DNA of 64,000 bases from Candidatus Gastranaerophilales bacterium (GCA_944324305.1 CALUVV010000007.1:95785-159784); one strand, 5' to 3'. Positions 9,513 through 18,946 are shown, counted from the stretch's first letter. Translations and numbers: made by a program. The notes: generated by a model not told the origin, from the sequence alone.

Positions 9513-9560
9513 CGGGACAATATATTAACCATTATACATTATAATTCCAAATACGGGACA
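9513..9560. promoter_or_regulatory. Paired CGGGACA repeats between divergent genes
   Basis: CGGGACA occurs as a direct repeat at 9513-9519 and 9554-9560, 41 bases apart (about four helix turns), either side of AT-rich promoter-like DNA (TATAAT-like on the minus strand) between a pilin-like gene and an XRE regulator. A candidate operator for that regulator. Confidence 0.4.
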
Positions 9561-9575
9561 CTTTTGTTAAGAATT

Positions 9576-9851
9576 ATGAATGAATTAGAAAAAAAGTACT
9601 GTATAGAGTTCGGTAGGGCTTTAAAAAAATTAAGGATTGAGCACACGCACAAATCTGCCCGTCTGTTTGCGTATGAAAATGATATTCCTAAATCAACATT
9701 ATGGCGTGTGGAGAGCGGAGAAAACGAACCACAGCTGGTAACTTTGAAAAAAATAGCAGAAGGTTTCGGCTGGTCAATGACTGAATTTTTTAAAAACATA
9801 GAAGATAAATTGCCTAAAGATATTAAAATATTTGATGAAGAGCATTATTAA
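9576..9851 (+). CDS. XRE-family helix-turn-helix regulator
   Basis: 91 residues with one HTH_3 (Cro/CI) domain: GRALKKLRIEHTHKSARLFAYENDIPKSTLWRVESGENEPQ..LKKIAEGFG at about residues 12-65. A longer in-frame reading from 9501 has a non-domain tail and covers likely promoter DNA; the ATG at 9576 gives a compact domain. It is divergent from the prepilin-like gene at 8790-9485, with repeated CGGGACA sites between, so it may repress itself and that gene. Confidence 0.8.
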   Translation: MNELEKKYCIEFGRALKKLRIEHTHKSARLFAYENDIPKSTLWRVESGENEPQLVTLKKIAEGFGWSMTEFFKNIEDKLPKDIKIFDEEHY

Positions 9852-9855
9852 CATT

Positions 9856-9878
9856 AAAAAAGCCCTTTAGGGGCTTTT
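9856..9878 (+). terminator. Rho-independent terminator
   Basis: AAAAAGCCC, short TTTAG loop, GGGCTTTT just after the XRE stop. A-rich and T-rich flanks make it usable in both directions. Confidence 0.75.
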
Positions 9879-9913
9879 CTATCAATATATAGACAAATAA
9901 GAATTAGTCGCTG

Positions 9914-10210
9914 TTAGAAATGCATGTCAAAGGATGACGGCATTCCGTTAATTTTTTCGTCTTCCATTCTCATTGCGGAGCCGATTGTGAAGCTTTCGGC
10001 ATAAAGTTTATTTATTTTGTAATTAATATCTCCTGTGAATACTTCTTCATTTTCTTCCAAGAATTTAAACAATGGTTCAGCAGGACTTTTAACAATGCCG
10101 CTTAAAGTATCTCCGGCTTGTTTAAGAGTTCTTTCTCCGATTTCAGGAACTTTTACGTTCATTCCGAAAGGTTTATATGGTCTGTTAAATGAAGCACCTG
10201 TATCTGCCAT
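9914..10210 (-). CDS. Small protein of unknown function
   Basis: 98 residues, not recognised; no membrane segment, signal peptide or metal motif. A proline-rich start (FNRPYKPFGMNVKVPEIGE) precedes a helical middle. A GGGAC-like ribosome site precedes ATG. It follows the three HNH-motif genes on the same strand at a 66-base gap and may be their last operon member. Confidence 0.6.
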   Translation of the reverse strand: MADTGASFNRPYKPFGMNVKVPEIGERTLKQAGDTLSGIVKSPAEPLFKFLEENEEVFTGDINYKINKLYAESFTIGSAMRMEDEKINGMPSSFDMHF

Positions 10211-10276
10211 TTGTTTAGTCCCTTTTTATTAACTACATTTTAGTAATCGGCAGTCAGGGGATAAAAATTTAATTTT

Positions 10277-11638
10277 TTAAGCTTTTTTTTTACAATTGTT
10301 AATATTTAAAAGTTCCGGATTTAATTTTGAAGTGTCTAAATTTACGGTTTTACGCGACTGTCTGTAAATTGTATTTTTAAAATCCAAAATATATTTGATA
10401 TTAATATTGTGTCTGGCAAAAACTCCCGAGTTTGCGAGTTCAATCAGCTTATCAACATATTTCTGGCAATTTTCTTTTGTTTGCGGCCGTCTTTTTAACT
10501 GTTTCATAAAATCTATATTTTGTCTTTCCGTATTTTCGCGGCAGCAGGCTCCGCCGAAGTTATACATTAAATCTGGTCCGCCGCAGGATTTGGGGTAAAT
10601 ATGTTCGACAGAGGCTATGGAAGGCCACAGCAGCCTGTAACCTATTTTTTCCGATGAATCAGGCAAGACTTTCAAAATATATGCTGAAGTGCTTTCTTTT
10701 GAAGTCGGAAGCTTTTGTGCGATAGAAATCATTTTTTCCTGAAGCTGCTGATCAGGAATATCTTGTATAAGTTTTGATAAATCATAAATGAATGATTTTC
10801 TGTTGAAGGGAATAACTGTGCTTTCTTTGTTTAAACGGCTTTTAGATGTATTAAACAGATTATTAAGAGCCGTATTTTCTTTAAGTACTGAATGTTTAAA
10901 AATTTTATATAAAAACGAGAGTGTATTTTTCTGTCTGCCTATTGTATTTGCGGTGGTGCTGTTAGTAAATTTATTTGCTTCCTTTATCAGCTTGTCCATA
11001 ACTTTTATTGCTTTAATATCTTCCCCTTTTTCAATATCTGCTTTTATTTTTTCAAGTTTGTATTTGAATTCATAGGAGCTGAAAGGTACTACAACAGGCT
11101 CATCATTTAATTTTTTATTTGTATTTTCCATAAATTGTTTAAATTTATAACGGTATTTATCGGGAAGTTTATGTGAAGCTTCTGTAAGTTCCTGAAAAAT
11201 GGGATTTTGTTTTTTTCTTAATCTCTTTTTAAATCTCGGAGCAATTTCCTGCATTAGTTCATGAAGATTTTTGTCAGGTGAATTTTGCGCGGCTTCTTTA
11301 ATTATCTCAAACACTTTCGCTTCTGTGCCGGTTATACTTTTTTCATAAGGAGTTAAGACTTCTATAACCCGTGATGCAGGCTGCCGGAATGTGTTATTTT
11401 TTAGCATTTTGGTAACCATTTTGGGGTCAATCATTTCAATCCCGCTGTACATACAAGGAAGCCCGTAATGAAATAATGTTCTTAATTTCCCTGAATTCGC
11501 TATTGATGTAAACGGTACATAGTACACCGAACTTAATGAATTTATGTATGAGTGCAGAAAATATGTATTTTGATTTATTTTCTTTTTATTCTGATTGATA
11601 TTTGTGAAATTATTTAATGTAATTGCAGGTACTCTCAT
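10277..11638 (-). CDS. HNH-motif protein, third of a tandem trio
   Basis: 453 residues, related to the next two genes upstream. A C-terminal HNH-like core reads VEHIYPKSCGG..YNFGGACCRENTERQN (about residues 350-380), the E/D-H-x-x-P...GG...N...N pattern of HNH nucleases. The N-terminal conserved block is GLPCMYSGIEMIDPK, where the relatives have a C-x-x-C-G zinc-type knuckle; here the second Cys is lost. A low-complexity N-terminus ends in VPFTS at 41-45. It starts 20 bases after the previous stop, so co-transcribed. A DNA or RNA nuclease is plausible; activity and target are not known. Confidence 0.7.
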   Translation of the reverse strand: MRVPAITLNNFTNINQNKKKINQNTYFLHSYINSLSSVYYVPFTSIANSGKLRTLFHYGLPCMYSGIEMIDPKMVTKMLKNNTFRQPASRVIEVLTPYEKSITGTEAKVFEIIKEAAQNSPDKNLHELMQEIAPRFKKRLRKKQNPIFQELTEASHKLPDKYRYKFKQFMENTNKKLNDEPVVVPFSSYEFKYKLEKIKADIEKGEDIKAIKVMDKLIKEANKFTNSTTANTIGRQKNTLSFLYKIFKHSVLKENTALNNLFNTSKSRLNKESTVIPFNRKSFIYDLSKLIQDIPDQQLQEKMISIAQKLPTSKESTSAYILKVLPDSSEKIGYRLLWPSIASVEHIYPKSCGGPDLMYNFGGACCRENTERQNIDFMKQLKRRPQTKENCQKYVDKLIELANSGVFARHNINIKYILDFKNTIYRQSRKTVNLDTSKLNPELLNINNCKKKA

Positions 11639-11657
11639 ATTATCCCGTTTTTTACCG

Positions 11658-12998
11658 TTATCGTCTTAATATATTTTTTACTGCCTTTTTATTTGCATAA
11701 TGCTTTGCGTCGATAATGAACTTTTGTTTCTTTATTTTTTGTCTTTTTATCTTTAATTTTCTTGCTTCCCGTCTTTCTGCCTTTGTCGGAGTTGTGCCAT
11801 TGTTAACATTTAAATATTTTGTATTTTTTTCTTTTACTTTTTTCTCGTGTTTCCATAAGCCGCTGACATCAATATCAATCAATCCTTTTGATAACTTATA
11901 ATAAGTCATAGCTATTTCTGTAATATAGCTTTTGTCAACTTTGCCCTGCTTGCATAAATTAATGAGTTTATCAAAATGTTTCTGCATATTTTGGGGCATT
12001 TGCGGATATTCACGGATTTGTTGTATTACGTCGTCGTGTCGTCGGGCATGGTTATCACGTGCGCATTCATTAATAAGATTTGAAAATTTAGTTTTCCCGC
12101 CAAGACATTGCGGGAGTGCATGTTCAATTGTTGCTTCAGAACCGCTTAATATTCTTTCAGCAATATTTCTGTGTGTATATTTGTCTTTAGCATATTTCAC
12201 GATAAATGCATGGACAGAATTGTATGAAGTCGGCAAAGTATAAGCCGTTTCCAAAATTTTATTTAAAAAGTTTTTATACGGATTAGTTTTATATTTAGGT
12301 TCGCTGCTGTGTGAAATAATTTTTTCAGCGAAAGCTTCAAGTTCTCCAATAAATGTTTTTCTGCTGAAAGTTTTACTGTTATTTTTTGTAAGTATGTTTT
12401 GATAAGTTTTTTCAATTATTTTTGATAATTCGTTAAAATGTTCTTCGCATAATCTGTCCCGCCCGTATAAGCCTATATCACTAAGTATTGCGGTCTGCTG
12501 TAATACCAGTTGTCTTTCTGCTCGTTGATATTTTTTTCTTAAAATTTCGTGGAAATCTAAATTAGGATGTTTTTTGTTACTGCTTTCAAGAATTGTATAA
12601 ATTTGCTTTTCAACAGGATGCATATAATTCTTAAAATTTTTTAAAAGAGTTATCGTATCTGAAGCATTGTCAGATATGCTTGCTCTGATTTTATCCATCA
12701 GTTGCGGCGGCATCATTAAATCTCCACAGCACGGACAGGGCAGCATATATTTTGAATATTCTAAGATTTCTCTTTTTGGAAGTTCAGACGGAGTTATTAA
12801 ACCTGCTTTAGCATCATCAAACGGTCTTGTGTAATGTATTTTAAACGGATATTCCGGTTTAGGCGTTTTTTTGTTTCCGGTAAAATTAACGCAGTCTGCG
12901 CTCAATACAGGGTACCTGTATTGAGAATAATCATACTGATTATTCTCAAAATTTCTTCCTTGCTGAAAACTGTTTAATAATACAGGTGTAATCTTCAC
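11658..12998 (-). CDS. HNH-motif protein, second of a tandem trio
   Basis: 446 residues. Blocks shared with its neighbours: LPCPCCGDLMMPPQLMDK (about 90-107, C-x-C-C-G), a helical middle, then the HNH-like core TIEHALPQCLGGKTKFSNL..CARDNHARRH (about 285-320) and a tail DKLINLCKQGKVDKSYI. The N-terminus has CVNFTGNKK at about 36-44. The start is GTG at 12998 with no clear ribosome site, the least certain point. The very basic C-terminus (RREARKLKIKRQKIKKQK) could bind nucleic acid. Confidence 0.7.
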   Translation of the reverse strand: MKITPVLLNSFQQGRNFENNQYDYSQYRYPVLSADCVNFTGNKKTPKPEYPFKIHYTRPFDDAKAGLITPSELPKREILEYSKYMLPCPCCGDLMMPPQLMDKIRASISDNASDTITLLKNFKNYMHPVEKQIYTILESSNKKHPNLDFHEILRKKYQRAERQLVLQQTAILSDIGLYGRDRLCEEHFNELSKIIEKTYQNILTKNNSKTFSRKTFIGELEAFAEKIISHSSEPKYKTNPYKNFLNKILETAYTLPTSYNSVHAFIVKYAKDKYTHRNIAERILSGSEATIEHALPQCLGGKTKFSNLINECARDNHARRHDDVIQQIREYPQMPQNMQKHFDKLINLCKQGKVDKSYITEIAMTYYKLSKGLIDIDVSGLWKHEKKVKEKNTKYLNVNNGTTPTKAERREARKLKIKRQKIKKQKFIIDAKHYANKKAVKNILRR

Positions 12999-13054
12999 AA
13001 TTTAAAAATACACCTGATTAAAAATTTTTGCTATTTTGTTGCTAAAGTGTTACC

Positions 13055-14014
13055 TTATTCATAAAGTTTGCTTAAATCAAGGCATATTATTTTATCTGAA
13101 AGGCATTCAAGGACATCTTTCAGATTAGTTATATAATCCTTTTTACATAACCCCTTTTTGCAAAGAGAAATCAATTTATCTGCCTGAATTTGGGCATTTT
13201 GCGGCATAAACGGATTTTCTTCAATCTGTACCGATAACGGGTAATGGTGTCTGGAATTATTGCAATATGAGCATTCAAGAGCAAAGTTTAGAGAATTGTT
13301 CATTCCTTTCATGCATTTTGGTAAAAGATGTTCAAAGGTTCCGACAGATGGATGTATCAAATTAAGAGCGATTACAGACGGGCGTTTTCTTGCATTTTTT
13401 ACGACAAAAGCACATACTTCATCGCTTGAACGCGGCAGCCTGCGTGCTATTTCAAGTATTTCATCTTTAAGTTTTTTGTTTTCGATATTTTTTAAAATGT
13501 TTTTAAGTTTATGAATAAAAATTCTTCTTGAAAATGGTTTATGCGGTTCGGGATCAAAGATAATATCATTTGTCTTAATCATAAGTTTTCTGAGCTGTCT
13601 TGCCATTTTTTTAGGCAGAATTCTCCTGTAGAAACTTATTTTATTAAATATAATACTTTGTATTTTAACCAGTGCAAGTTCATGAACATCTTTTTTCATA
13701 AGTAAAAGTTCTTTAAAGTTTTTATCGGGGTATTTGACCGACATGCTTTTAAACATGTTAAATACCTGCCTTTCAACAGGGTGCATAATTCTTTCAAAAG
13801 GTTCCAGTATTTTTATTGCGGAAAAGGCCGTTCCCGATAATTCTTCCATATCGAGAAGTTTAGAATAAATATCAGGGTGAAGCATCTCCATACCGCAGCA
13901 CAGGCATGGAATGCGATAATTAAGTAAATTCTTTAATTCTTTTCTTGTGAGCGGAATTTCGGGAATTTTACATTTGAAAGCGATATTTTCGGTTTTAACA
14001 ATTTTTTTCTCCAT
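13055..14014 (-). CDS. HNH-motif protein, first of a tandem trio
   Basis: 319 residues, the shortest copy. It has RIPCLCCGMEMLHPDIY near 33-49 and the core TFEHLLPKCMKGMNNSLNFALECSYCNNSRHH near 228-258; the added C-x-x-C suggests this copy keeps a fuller zinc site. Near the N-terminus IAFKC stands where the relatives have FTG-like motifs. The three genes share strand, order of blocks and size of spacing, pointing to tandem duplication. No neighbouring methylase or integrase makes it a restriction or mobile-element gene. HNH fold is inferred from motif only. Confidence 0.7.
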   Translation of the reverse strand: MEKKIVKTENIAFKCKIPEIPLTRKELKNLLNYRIPCLCCGMEMLHPDIYSKLLDMEELSGTAFSAIKILEPFERIMHPVERQVFNMFKSMSVKYPDKNFKELLLMKKDVHELALVKIQSIIFNKISFYRRILPKKMARQLRKLMIKTNDIIFDPEPHKPFSRRIFIHKLKNILKNIENKKLKDEILEIARRLPRSSDEVCAFVVKNARKRPSVIALNLIHPSVGTFEHLLPKCMKGMNNSLNFALECSYCNNSRHHYPLSVQIEENPFMPQNAQIQADKLISLCKKGLCKKDYITNLKDVLECLSDKIICLDLSKLYE

Positions 14015-14066
14015 ACGCGTCCGTCAGGATTAATGTTCAATTATATTATTCCCGTTTGCGCTGAAT

Positions 14067-14672
14067 TTATACCCCCGGCGGCGGCTGAATATATAACGGC
14101 TTAAGCTTTCGCCAGTCCCCTTCATCTTCTTTTTTTACTGCTAAATCAGCAAGAATTTCCCCGAGCGGAAAATCTTTTTCCTGATATGATACACCACCGA
14201 GAAGCGGTTTTAATTTATCATCGGTAATAACAGTATAATCCCCTGATTTTATAATTTCCTGAACTTCTTCAATATTAACGGCCCCTTTAATTTCTCCGTC
14301 ACAGTAAAGATATGCGCAATTTTTTCTGGCATCCAGTGCAACAAGAGGGTTTTTCGGCGCAATTTGCGCAAGAATTTCCAATGAAGAAACTCCGGATGCT
14401 TTGCAATTCAGCTGCTGTGCCATGACGCGCGCAACTGTTACGCAGGCGCGTATTCCCGTAAAACTTCCCGGTCCCGTATTTACCGCTATAAGATTTACAT
14501 CCTGCGGTTTAACATTATTTTCCGACAGAATTTCCTGCAATGTAGAAATTAAAAATGCCGAATGATACTTATTATCTTTGTTTTTTACAATTCGTGAAGA
14601 CAGAACTTCTTCATCACGCTTTAATACTGCGTACATTTTATCCAAACATGTATCAAATGCCAGTGTTATCAT
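14067..14672 (-). CDS. tsaB: tRNA threonylcarbamoyladenosine protein TsaB
   Basis: TsaB is the inactive Kae1-like partner that assembles TsaD and TsaE to place t6A at position 37 of ANN-decoding tRNAs. 201 residues open MITLAFDTCLDKMYAVL and carry VNTGPGSFTGIRACVTVAR near 65-83, the family signature. The start overlaps the stop of tsaE by four bases. It ends with a Pro-rich tail typical of free C-termini. Confidence 0.93.
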   Translation of the reverse strand: MITLAFDTCLDKMYAVLKRDEEVLSSRIVKNKDNKYHSAFLISTLQEILSENNVKPQDVNLIAVNTGPGSFTGIRACVTVARVMAQQLNCKASGVSSLEILAQIAPKNPLVALDARKNCAYLYCDGEIKGAVNIEEVQEIIKSGDYTVITDDKLKPLLGGVSYQEKDFPLGEILADLAVKKEDEGDWRKLKPLYIQPPPGV

Positions 14673-15130
14673 TTTGATAAACCCTCAATTATTTCATCTT
14701 TTCCGACAGATTCGAATTCATATACTCTTGAATCATCGTCATTGTATTTTACGTTAATTTTAATATGATTAAACGGAGCTTCATTCTGGTTAAATTCCGC
14801 CCATTCAACAAAAGTTACCTGTTTGCCTTCCGAGTATTCGCGCAGTTCGTCATAAATAGTTTTAATCCCTTCATTTTCAAGCCTGTACAGGTCAAAATGA
14901 TAAATAGGAATTGAACCGGTATGATATTCGTTAAGAATGACAAAACTCGGACTTGTTACTTTTTCTTTTACTTCCAGAGCATCTGCAACAAGCTTAACAA
15001 AAGCGGTTTTTCCCGCGCCTATTTCTCCGTAAAGGTTAATAAAGCAGCCATCTTTGATTAATGACGCAAATTTATATGCAAGCTTTTTTGTGTCGTCAAG
15101 GTTATGACAAATTTGTTGAAACTTCTTCAT
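14669..15130 (-). CDS. tsaE: tRNA threonylcarbamoyladenosine ATPase TsaE
   Basis: 153 residues with Walker A GEIGAGKTAFVK near 36-47, a switch region TSPSFVILNEY and HFDLYRLE, and FVEWAEF near 109-115, all typical of TsaE (YjeE), the ATPase of the t6A complex. Length is standard. Its start lies 29 bases inside the end of the diguanylate cyclase gene and its stop overlaps tsaB, so translation is coupled along the operon. Confidence 0.95.
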   Translation of the reverse strand: MKKFQQICHNLDDTKKLAYKFASLIKDGCFINLYGEIGAGKTAFVKLVADALEVKEKVTSPSFVILNEYHTGSIPIYHFDLYRLENEGIKTIYDELREYSEGKQVTFVEWAEFNQNEAPFNHIKINVKYNDDDSRVYEFESVGKDEIIEGLSK

Positions 15131-16451
15131 ATACTTCTGCCCTGTTCCTTCCGTTTTCTTTTGCTGTGTAAAGAGCTTTATCAGCTTTTTGCAATAAGAT
15201 TTTTTCGTTATCTCCGTTTTTGTATTCGGATATGCCTAAACTAATTGTAACACCAATAAGTTTTTCATTTACATCAGCATTAACTTTTGAAATATCTATC
15301 TTTGTTTTTTCAACAGCTCTGCGAAGTCTTTGTGCAACCATTTGTGCCTCTTCGATTTTTGTGTAAGGCAATATAATCGCAAATTCTTCACCTCCGTATC
15401 TTCCGGCGATATCGTAATCTCTCAGCTGATGTTTAATAACTCCCGATACTGTTTTTAAAACCAGATCGCCTGCGGCATGTCCGTATGTGTCATTAACATT
15501 TTTAAAGTAATCAATGTCAGTCATTATTGCGCAGAGATTACGTTTTTGTCGTTTTGCGCTGGAGACTTCCTGTTTAATACGTTCTTCAAGCTGGCGTCTG
15601 TTATAAAAACCTGTTAAAGCATCAAGTGTAGCATGTTTTAGAATTTCCGCATAAACATTGGCTCTGTTAATAGTTGTTGCGGCTTGATTTGTAAGTTGTT
15701 CAAGATAGCTTATTTCTTTTTCGCTTAAGATATTATCCGTGCTTTTTGTAACAATGCAGCCAATGAGTTTATTTTCGCTTATGAGCGGGAATAAACCGAT
15801 TTTTTTGTCGGGGGTTAAAATGTATTCCGACTTGTTATTAAGGCATTTCAAAAGTTCAAAAATTTTTTCATCTTTGCATGCACAAGGCCACACAAGTTTG
15901 TTATTTATAAAAATGTAAATCAAATGCTCGCATACAAATTTATCAATCATTTCTCCGATAATCGGTATAATGTAGCTTGTTTCATATTGAGTTTCAATAA
16001 TTTTAGCAATATTTTTCATTGCGTCGTGAAAATCAATATTTTTTTGCATTCGGTCAGAAAGAATTACATTTTGAATTTTTAACGACACCAGATATGAAGC
16101 AACTTTTAAAAATTCAAGCGTCTGAGTATTCAAAGACTGTGCAAATTCAAGCATTCCTATGAGTTTCTGCCCCTCATAAAGCGCATAATAAAGTCTGTTG
16201 TCATGCAATGTGTAATTGTTATTTTTTAAATCTTCAAATATTTTATATAACTTTTTAGTTTTTTCTTTGTTCCCGAATTCGTCAATAGAAATCCAGCTTT
16301 TTGAAAAGTCCCTTAAAGTTTCCGATGTGAAGTCATAAATATAAATATTAACCGCAGAGAAGGTTTCCTCAAGAACACGTGTAATACCTGCCGCATTACA
16401 CGTGTCGTTAAGTTTTATTGATAATTTTTCAATATCTTTAAAGTTTTGCAT
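15102..16451 (-). CDS. Diguanylate cyclase with N-terminal GAF-like sensor
   Basis: 449 residues. The C-terminal ~165 residues form a GGDEF domain: LDALTGFYNRRQLEERI, IMTDIDYFKNVNDTYGHAAGD and the active site GRYGGEEFAII. An RDYD product-inhibition (I) site lies five residues before GGEEF, so feedback by cyclic di-GMP is likely. The first ~270 residues look GAF-like with no membrane segment, so the enzyme is cytoplasmic. It shares one base with the yebC stop and overlaps tsaE by 29 bases. Signal unknown. Confidence 0.9.
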   Translation of the reverse strand: MQNFKDIEKLSIKLNDTCNAAGITRVLEETFSAVNIYIYDFTSETLRDFSKSWISIDEFGNKEKTKKLYKIFEDLKNNNYTLHDNRLYYALYEGQKLIGMLEFAQSLNTQTLEFLKVASYLVSLKIQNVILSDRMQKNIDFHDAMKNIAKIIETQYETSYIIPIIGEMIDKFVCEHLIYIFINNKLVWPCACKDEKIFELLKCLNNKSEYILTPDKKIGLFPLISENKLIGCIVTKSTDNILSEKEISYLEQLTNQAATTINRANVYAEILKHATLDALTGFYNRRQLEERIKQEVSSAKRQKRNLCAIMTDIDYFKNVNDTYGHAAGDLVLKTVSGVIKHQLRDYDIAGRYGGEEFAIILPYTKIEEAQMVAQRLRRAVEKTKIDISKVNADVNEKLIGVTISLGISEYKNGDNEKILLQKADKALYTAKENGRNRAEVYEEVSTNLS

Positions 16452-17200
16452 TATCCTTCCAGTTTTTGCAAAATATCATCGGAAATATCAAAGTTGGCAT
16501 AGACGTTTTGAACATCATCATGTTCTTCAAGTTTATCCAATAATTTCAGAATTTGATCAGCTGTTTTTTCGTCGGTAACTTCAACGGTATTTTGCGGAAT
16601 TCTTGTAAGTTCTGCAGACACGCTTTTGAATCCTTCCGCTTCAAGCCCTTCAACAACTGTCTGGAAATTTTCGGGGGAAGTGATTACTTTATATTGTTCT
16701 TCTTCTTCCGTTACATCAAGTGCATCAAGACTTATAGCGGCTTCGAACAATTTATCGAAATCAATGCTTTCATCGAAAGTAATGACACCGCGCTGATCGA
16801 ACATCCAGCCAACACAGCCAGTTGCTCCTAAACTTCCGTTATATTTTGTAAAGAAACTTCTTATATCACCCGCGGTTCTGTTTCTGTTATCGGTCATTGC
16901 TTCAATAACTACGGCAACACCGCCTGATGCATAACCTTCATAAATTAATTCTTCATAATTATCCGAAGAGCCTGCCCCGGCACCTTTTTCAATAGCTCTT
17001 TTAATATTATCGTTCGGAAGCCCTGCAGCTTTAGCTTTTTCAATTGCCGTTCTTAAACGGAAATTCCCTGCAGGATCAGGACCGCCGAGCCTTGCTGATA
17101 CAATTAATTCTCTGGAATATTTTTGAAAAACTACTGCACGCTGCGAATCAACTTTAGCTTTTTTATGTTTAATTGTTGACCATTTTGAGTGTCCTGACAT
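16451..17200 (-). CDS. yebC: YebC/PmpR family regulatory or translation factor
   Basis: 249 residues opening MSGHSKWSTIKHKKAKVD, with RAIEKGAGAGS and YEGYASGGVAVVIEAMTDNRNRT, the well-conserved TACO1/YebC blocks. Members act as DNA-binding regulators or help ribosomes through proline stretches. First gene of the minus-strand operon yebC, cyclase, tsaE, tsaB; its stop and the next start share one base. Confidence 0.95.
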   Translation of the reverse strand: MSGHSKWSTIKHKKAKVDSQRAVVFQKYSRELIVSARLGGPDPAGNFRLRTAIEKAKAAGLPNDNIKRAIEKGAGAGSSDNYEELIYEGYASGGVAVVIEAMTDNRNRTAGDIRSFFTKYNGSLGATGCVGWMFDQRGVITFDESIDFDKLFEAAISLDALDVTEEEEQYKVITSPENFQTVVEGLEAEGFKSVSAELTRIPQNTVEVTDEKTADQILKLLDKLEEHDDVQNVYANFDISDDILQKLEG

Positions 17201-17272
17201 ATTTTTTACCTCATTTAATCTTATACTTTATGCCATTATATTACCACAAAAAACAGTTAAAATTAATTACAG

Positions 17273-17328
17273 TTGAAATGTTTTAAAATCTTTGTTATAA
17301 TTGTAGGTGAGATTTTATAATAAAGGAG
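17273..17328 (+). promoter_or_regulatory. Promoter and ribosome site of the Cys-rich pilin-like gene
   Basis: TTGAAA at 17273-17278, 17-base spacer, TATAAT at 17296-17301, then AAAGGAG at 17322-17328 eight bases before the ATG at 17336. This strong signal supports the ATG and not the TTG at 17362. Confidence 0.75.
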
Positions 17329-17335
17329 CAATTAT

Positions 17336-18870
17336 ATGAGAAAGATTATTAGCCGCATGTTTTGCGGGGGGGGGGCAGCCTAAAAGCTCCTAAATCAAGT
17401 GTTTTTGGGTATACATTAGCAGAAATTATTATAGTAATGCTAATTATTGCAGTAGTTGTTTCTGTAACAATCGGTATAACCAAGGCAAAGTTAGATAACA
17501 TTGTATCTTATACCTATTACAATGCTTATTCAACGTTAGTAAAAATATCAACAGAAATGCTTGCTGATTGGAGTCCTGCTGATATTGAGTATAAGCAAAC
17601 ATATAATATTGAAGGCAGTTGTCGAAATTATGCGAATATTAAACATAACCTGTTTTTTTATATAAATAATTTTTTATATCCTCCTGTTATGGCTTACCCT
17701 CAAATGAACTGCATTGATAATATATATGGTCGTACGTGCTGTCAAGCTCCGGCATATCCTGACCCCAATTATATACCATCAGATACAGGTAGGCCGAGGT
17801 ATTGCCTTATGGACTGTTGGGATGGTTCAACTGCTGTAGTGGGTGAATGTCCCCAGCAAATTGAATGTTGGGATCACAGTTATGCCACAAGTATCTCAAA
17901 CTGCCCTGCTTATGTTCTTTGTCAGGATGGCAGTAAAGCTTATAGCATGGCAGATTGTCCGGCTTGTCAGCCTCCTGATAATATAGAAATTCCTTGCGGT
18001 CAGAGTTGGAACAGTCAAACTTGTCAATTAGAAGGTGTTCCCAAAGTATGTTCAAACGGTCAACATCTAAATGATAACTGTGAATGCATCAACAGTTGTC
18101 CGGCCGAGCCGGGATGCGGCAAAACCTGTGATCCTTCCAGCGGTATTATAAGTGATATAGCCGGCTTTAACCGCACTTGCAGTGATGAAACCTATGAATG
18201 GAGTGAGGAACAGTGTAAATGCATAATATCCCCTCGGACGTTACCTCGCAAAGGTCAGAACTTTTGTAAATTATTTGAACGTCACGCCAATATCATGAGC
18301 GGCAGTGATGTATGCAGCGGCAGTGTAATCAGTAATGGTACAACCGACTTTTCAACTAAAACACCTGACATTACATTACGAAACGGCTTACGTATTTATA
18401 ATATGCATAACGACGCAGGAGCTATTTCTATGTTAGCCAATAATACTCAAGGCGGCGTTTATGACGGCGTTCCCAATACCAATTCTTACGGCTACACTGT
18501 TTATGTAGATATTGACGGTGCCAAAGGCGATTCTCAATTGTGGAGTGATGTTTATCCATTTTACATAACTTTATCGGGTAAAATCATTCCTGCCTACGAT
18601 ACATCTAATTTAAATCAAAGTGGTGGTGACAGTTTACGTCATTTGCAGGTAAGCGTAGAGAATGAGAATTACAACAGCGGTAAACGTAGTACCAAGTGGC
18701 TTGCTAAGAGTGTTCCCTTTAAAGAAGGTGCTTGTATTGCAGGTTATGTAGGCGATGCAACTCCTTATTGCAAAAACGGGCCATCCTTTACAAAGGCAAG
18801 TGAATGTACGACAAATTACAATTCATTGTGCCGTGTCAAACAGATACAGCCAGTAAAGTTTTTCTTCTAA
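17336..18870 (+). CDS. Cys-rich prepilin-like protein, leader interrupted by G10 tract
   Basis: From the ATG with its strong ribosome site the frame meets a G10 run at 17366 and stops at 17381; with one more G it runs unbroken as GGGGSLKAPKSSVFG|YTLAE into a hydrophobic helix and a ~470-residue ectodomain. As assembled only a TTG at 17362, lacking a ribosome site, opens the body frame. The ectodomain is Cys-rich and holds three tandem C-x-D-x-S...CP units of ~20 residues (about 17815-17960). The later part (YTVYVDIDGAKGD) matches the D-x-N-G-x-K-G loop of the other pilin-like proteins. A surface pilus or pseudopilus subunit, perhaps adhesive; phase-variable or recoded. Confidence 0.75.
17366..17375 (+). 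repeat. G10 tract in prepilin leader
   Basis: Ten G preceded by C. ATG frame stops at TAA 17381; eleven or eight G joins it to the pilin body. Confidence 0.9.
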
Positions 18871-18914
18871 CTCAAAGCTCTATAGTATCACAATAAATTA
18901 ATGAGTTAGAATGC

Positions 18915-18940
18915 GGCGCCGAATTTATTCGGCGCCTTTT
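18915..18940. terminator. Bidirectional terminator
   Basis: GGCGCCGAAT / ATTCGGCGCC hairpin followed by TTTT, between the convergent pilin-like and PHP genes. Confidence 0.85.
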
Positions 18941-18946
18941 CCTGGT

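Noticed and set aside
17362..17364. TTG as the real start of the Cys-rich pilin-like gene
   Set aside because: No ribosome site; it is the codon just before the tract. The ATG at 17336 has a full promoter and AAAGGAG.
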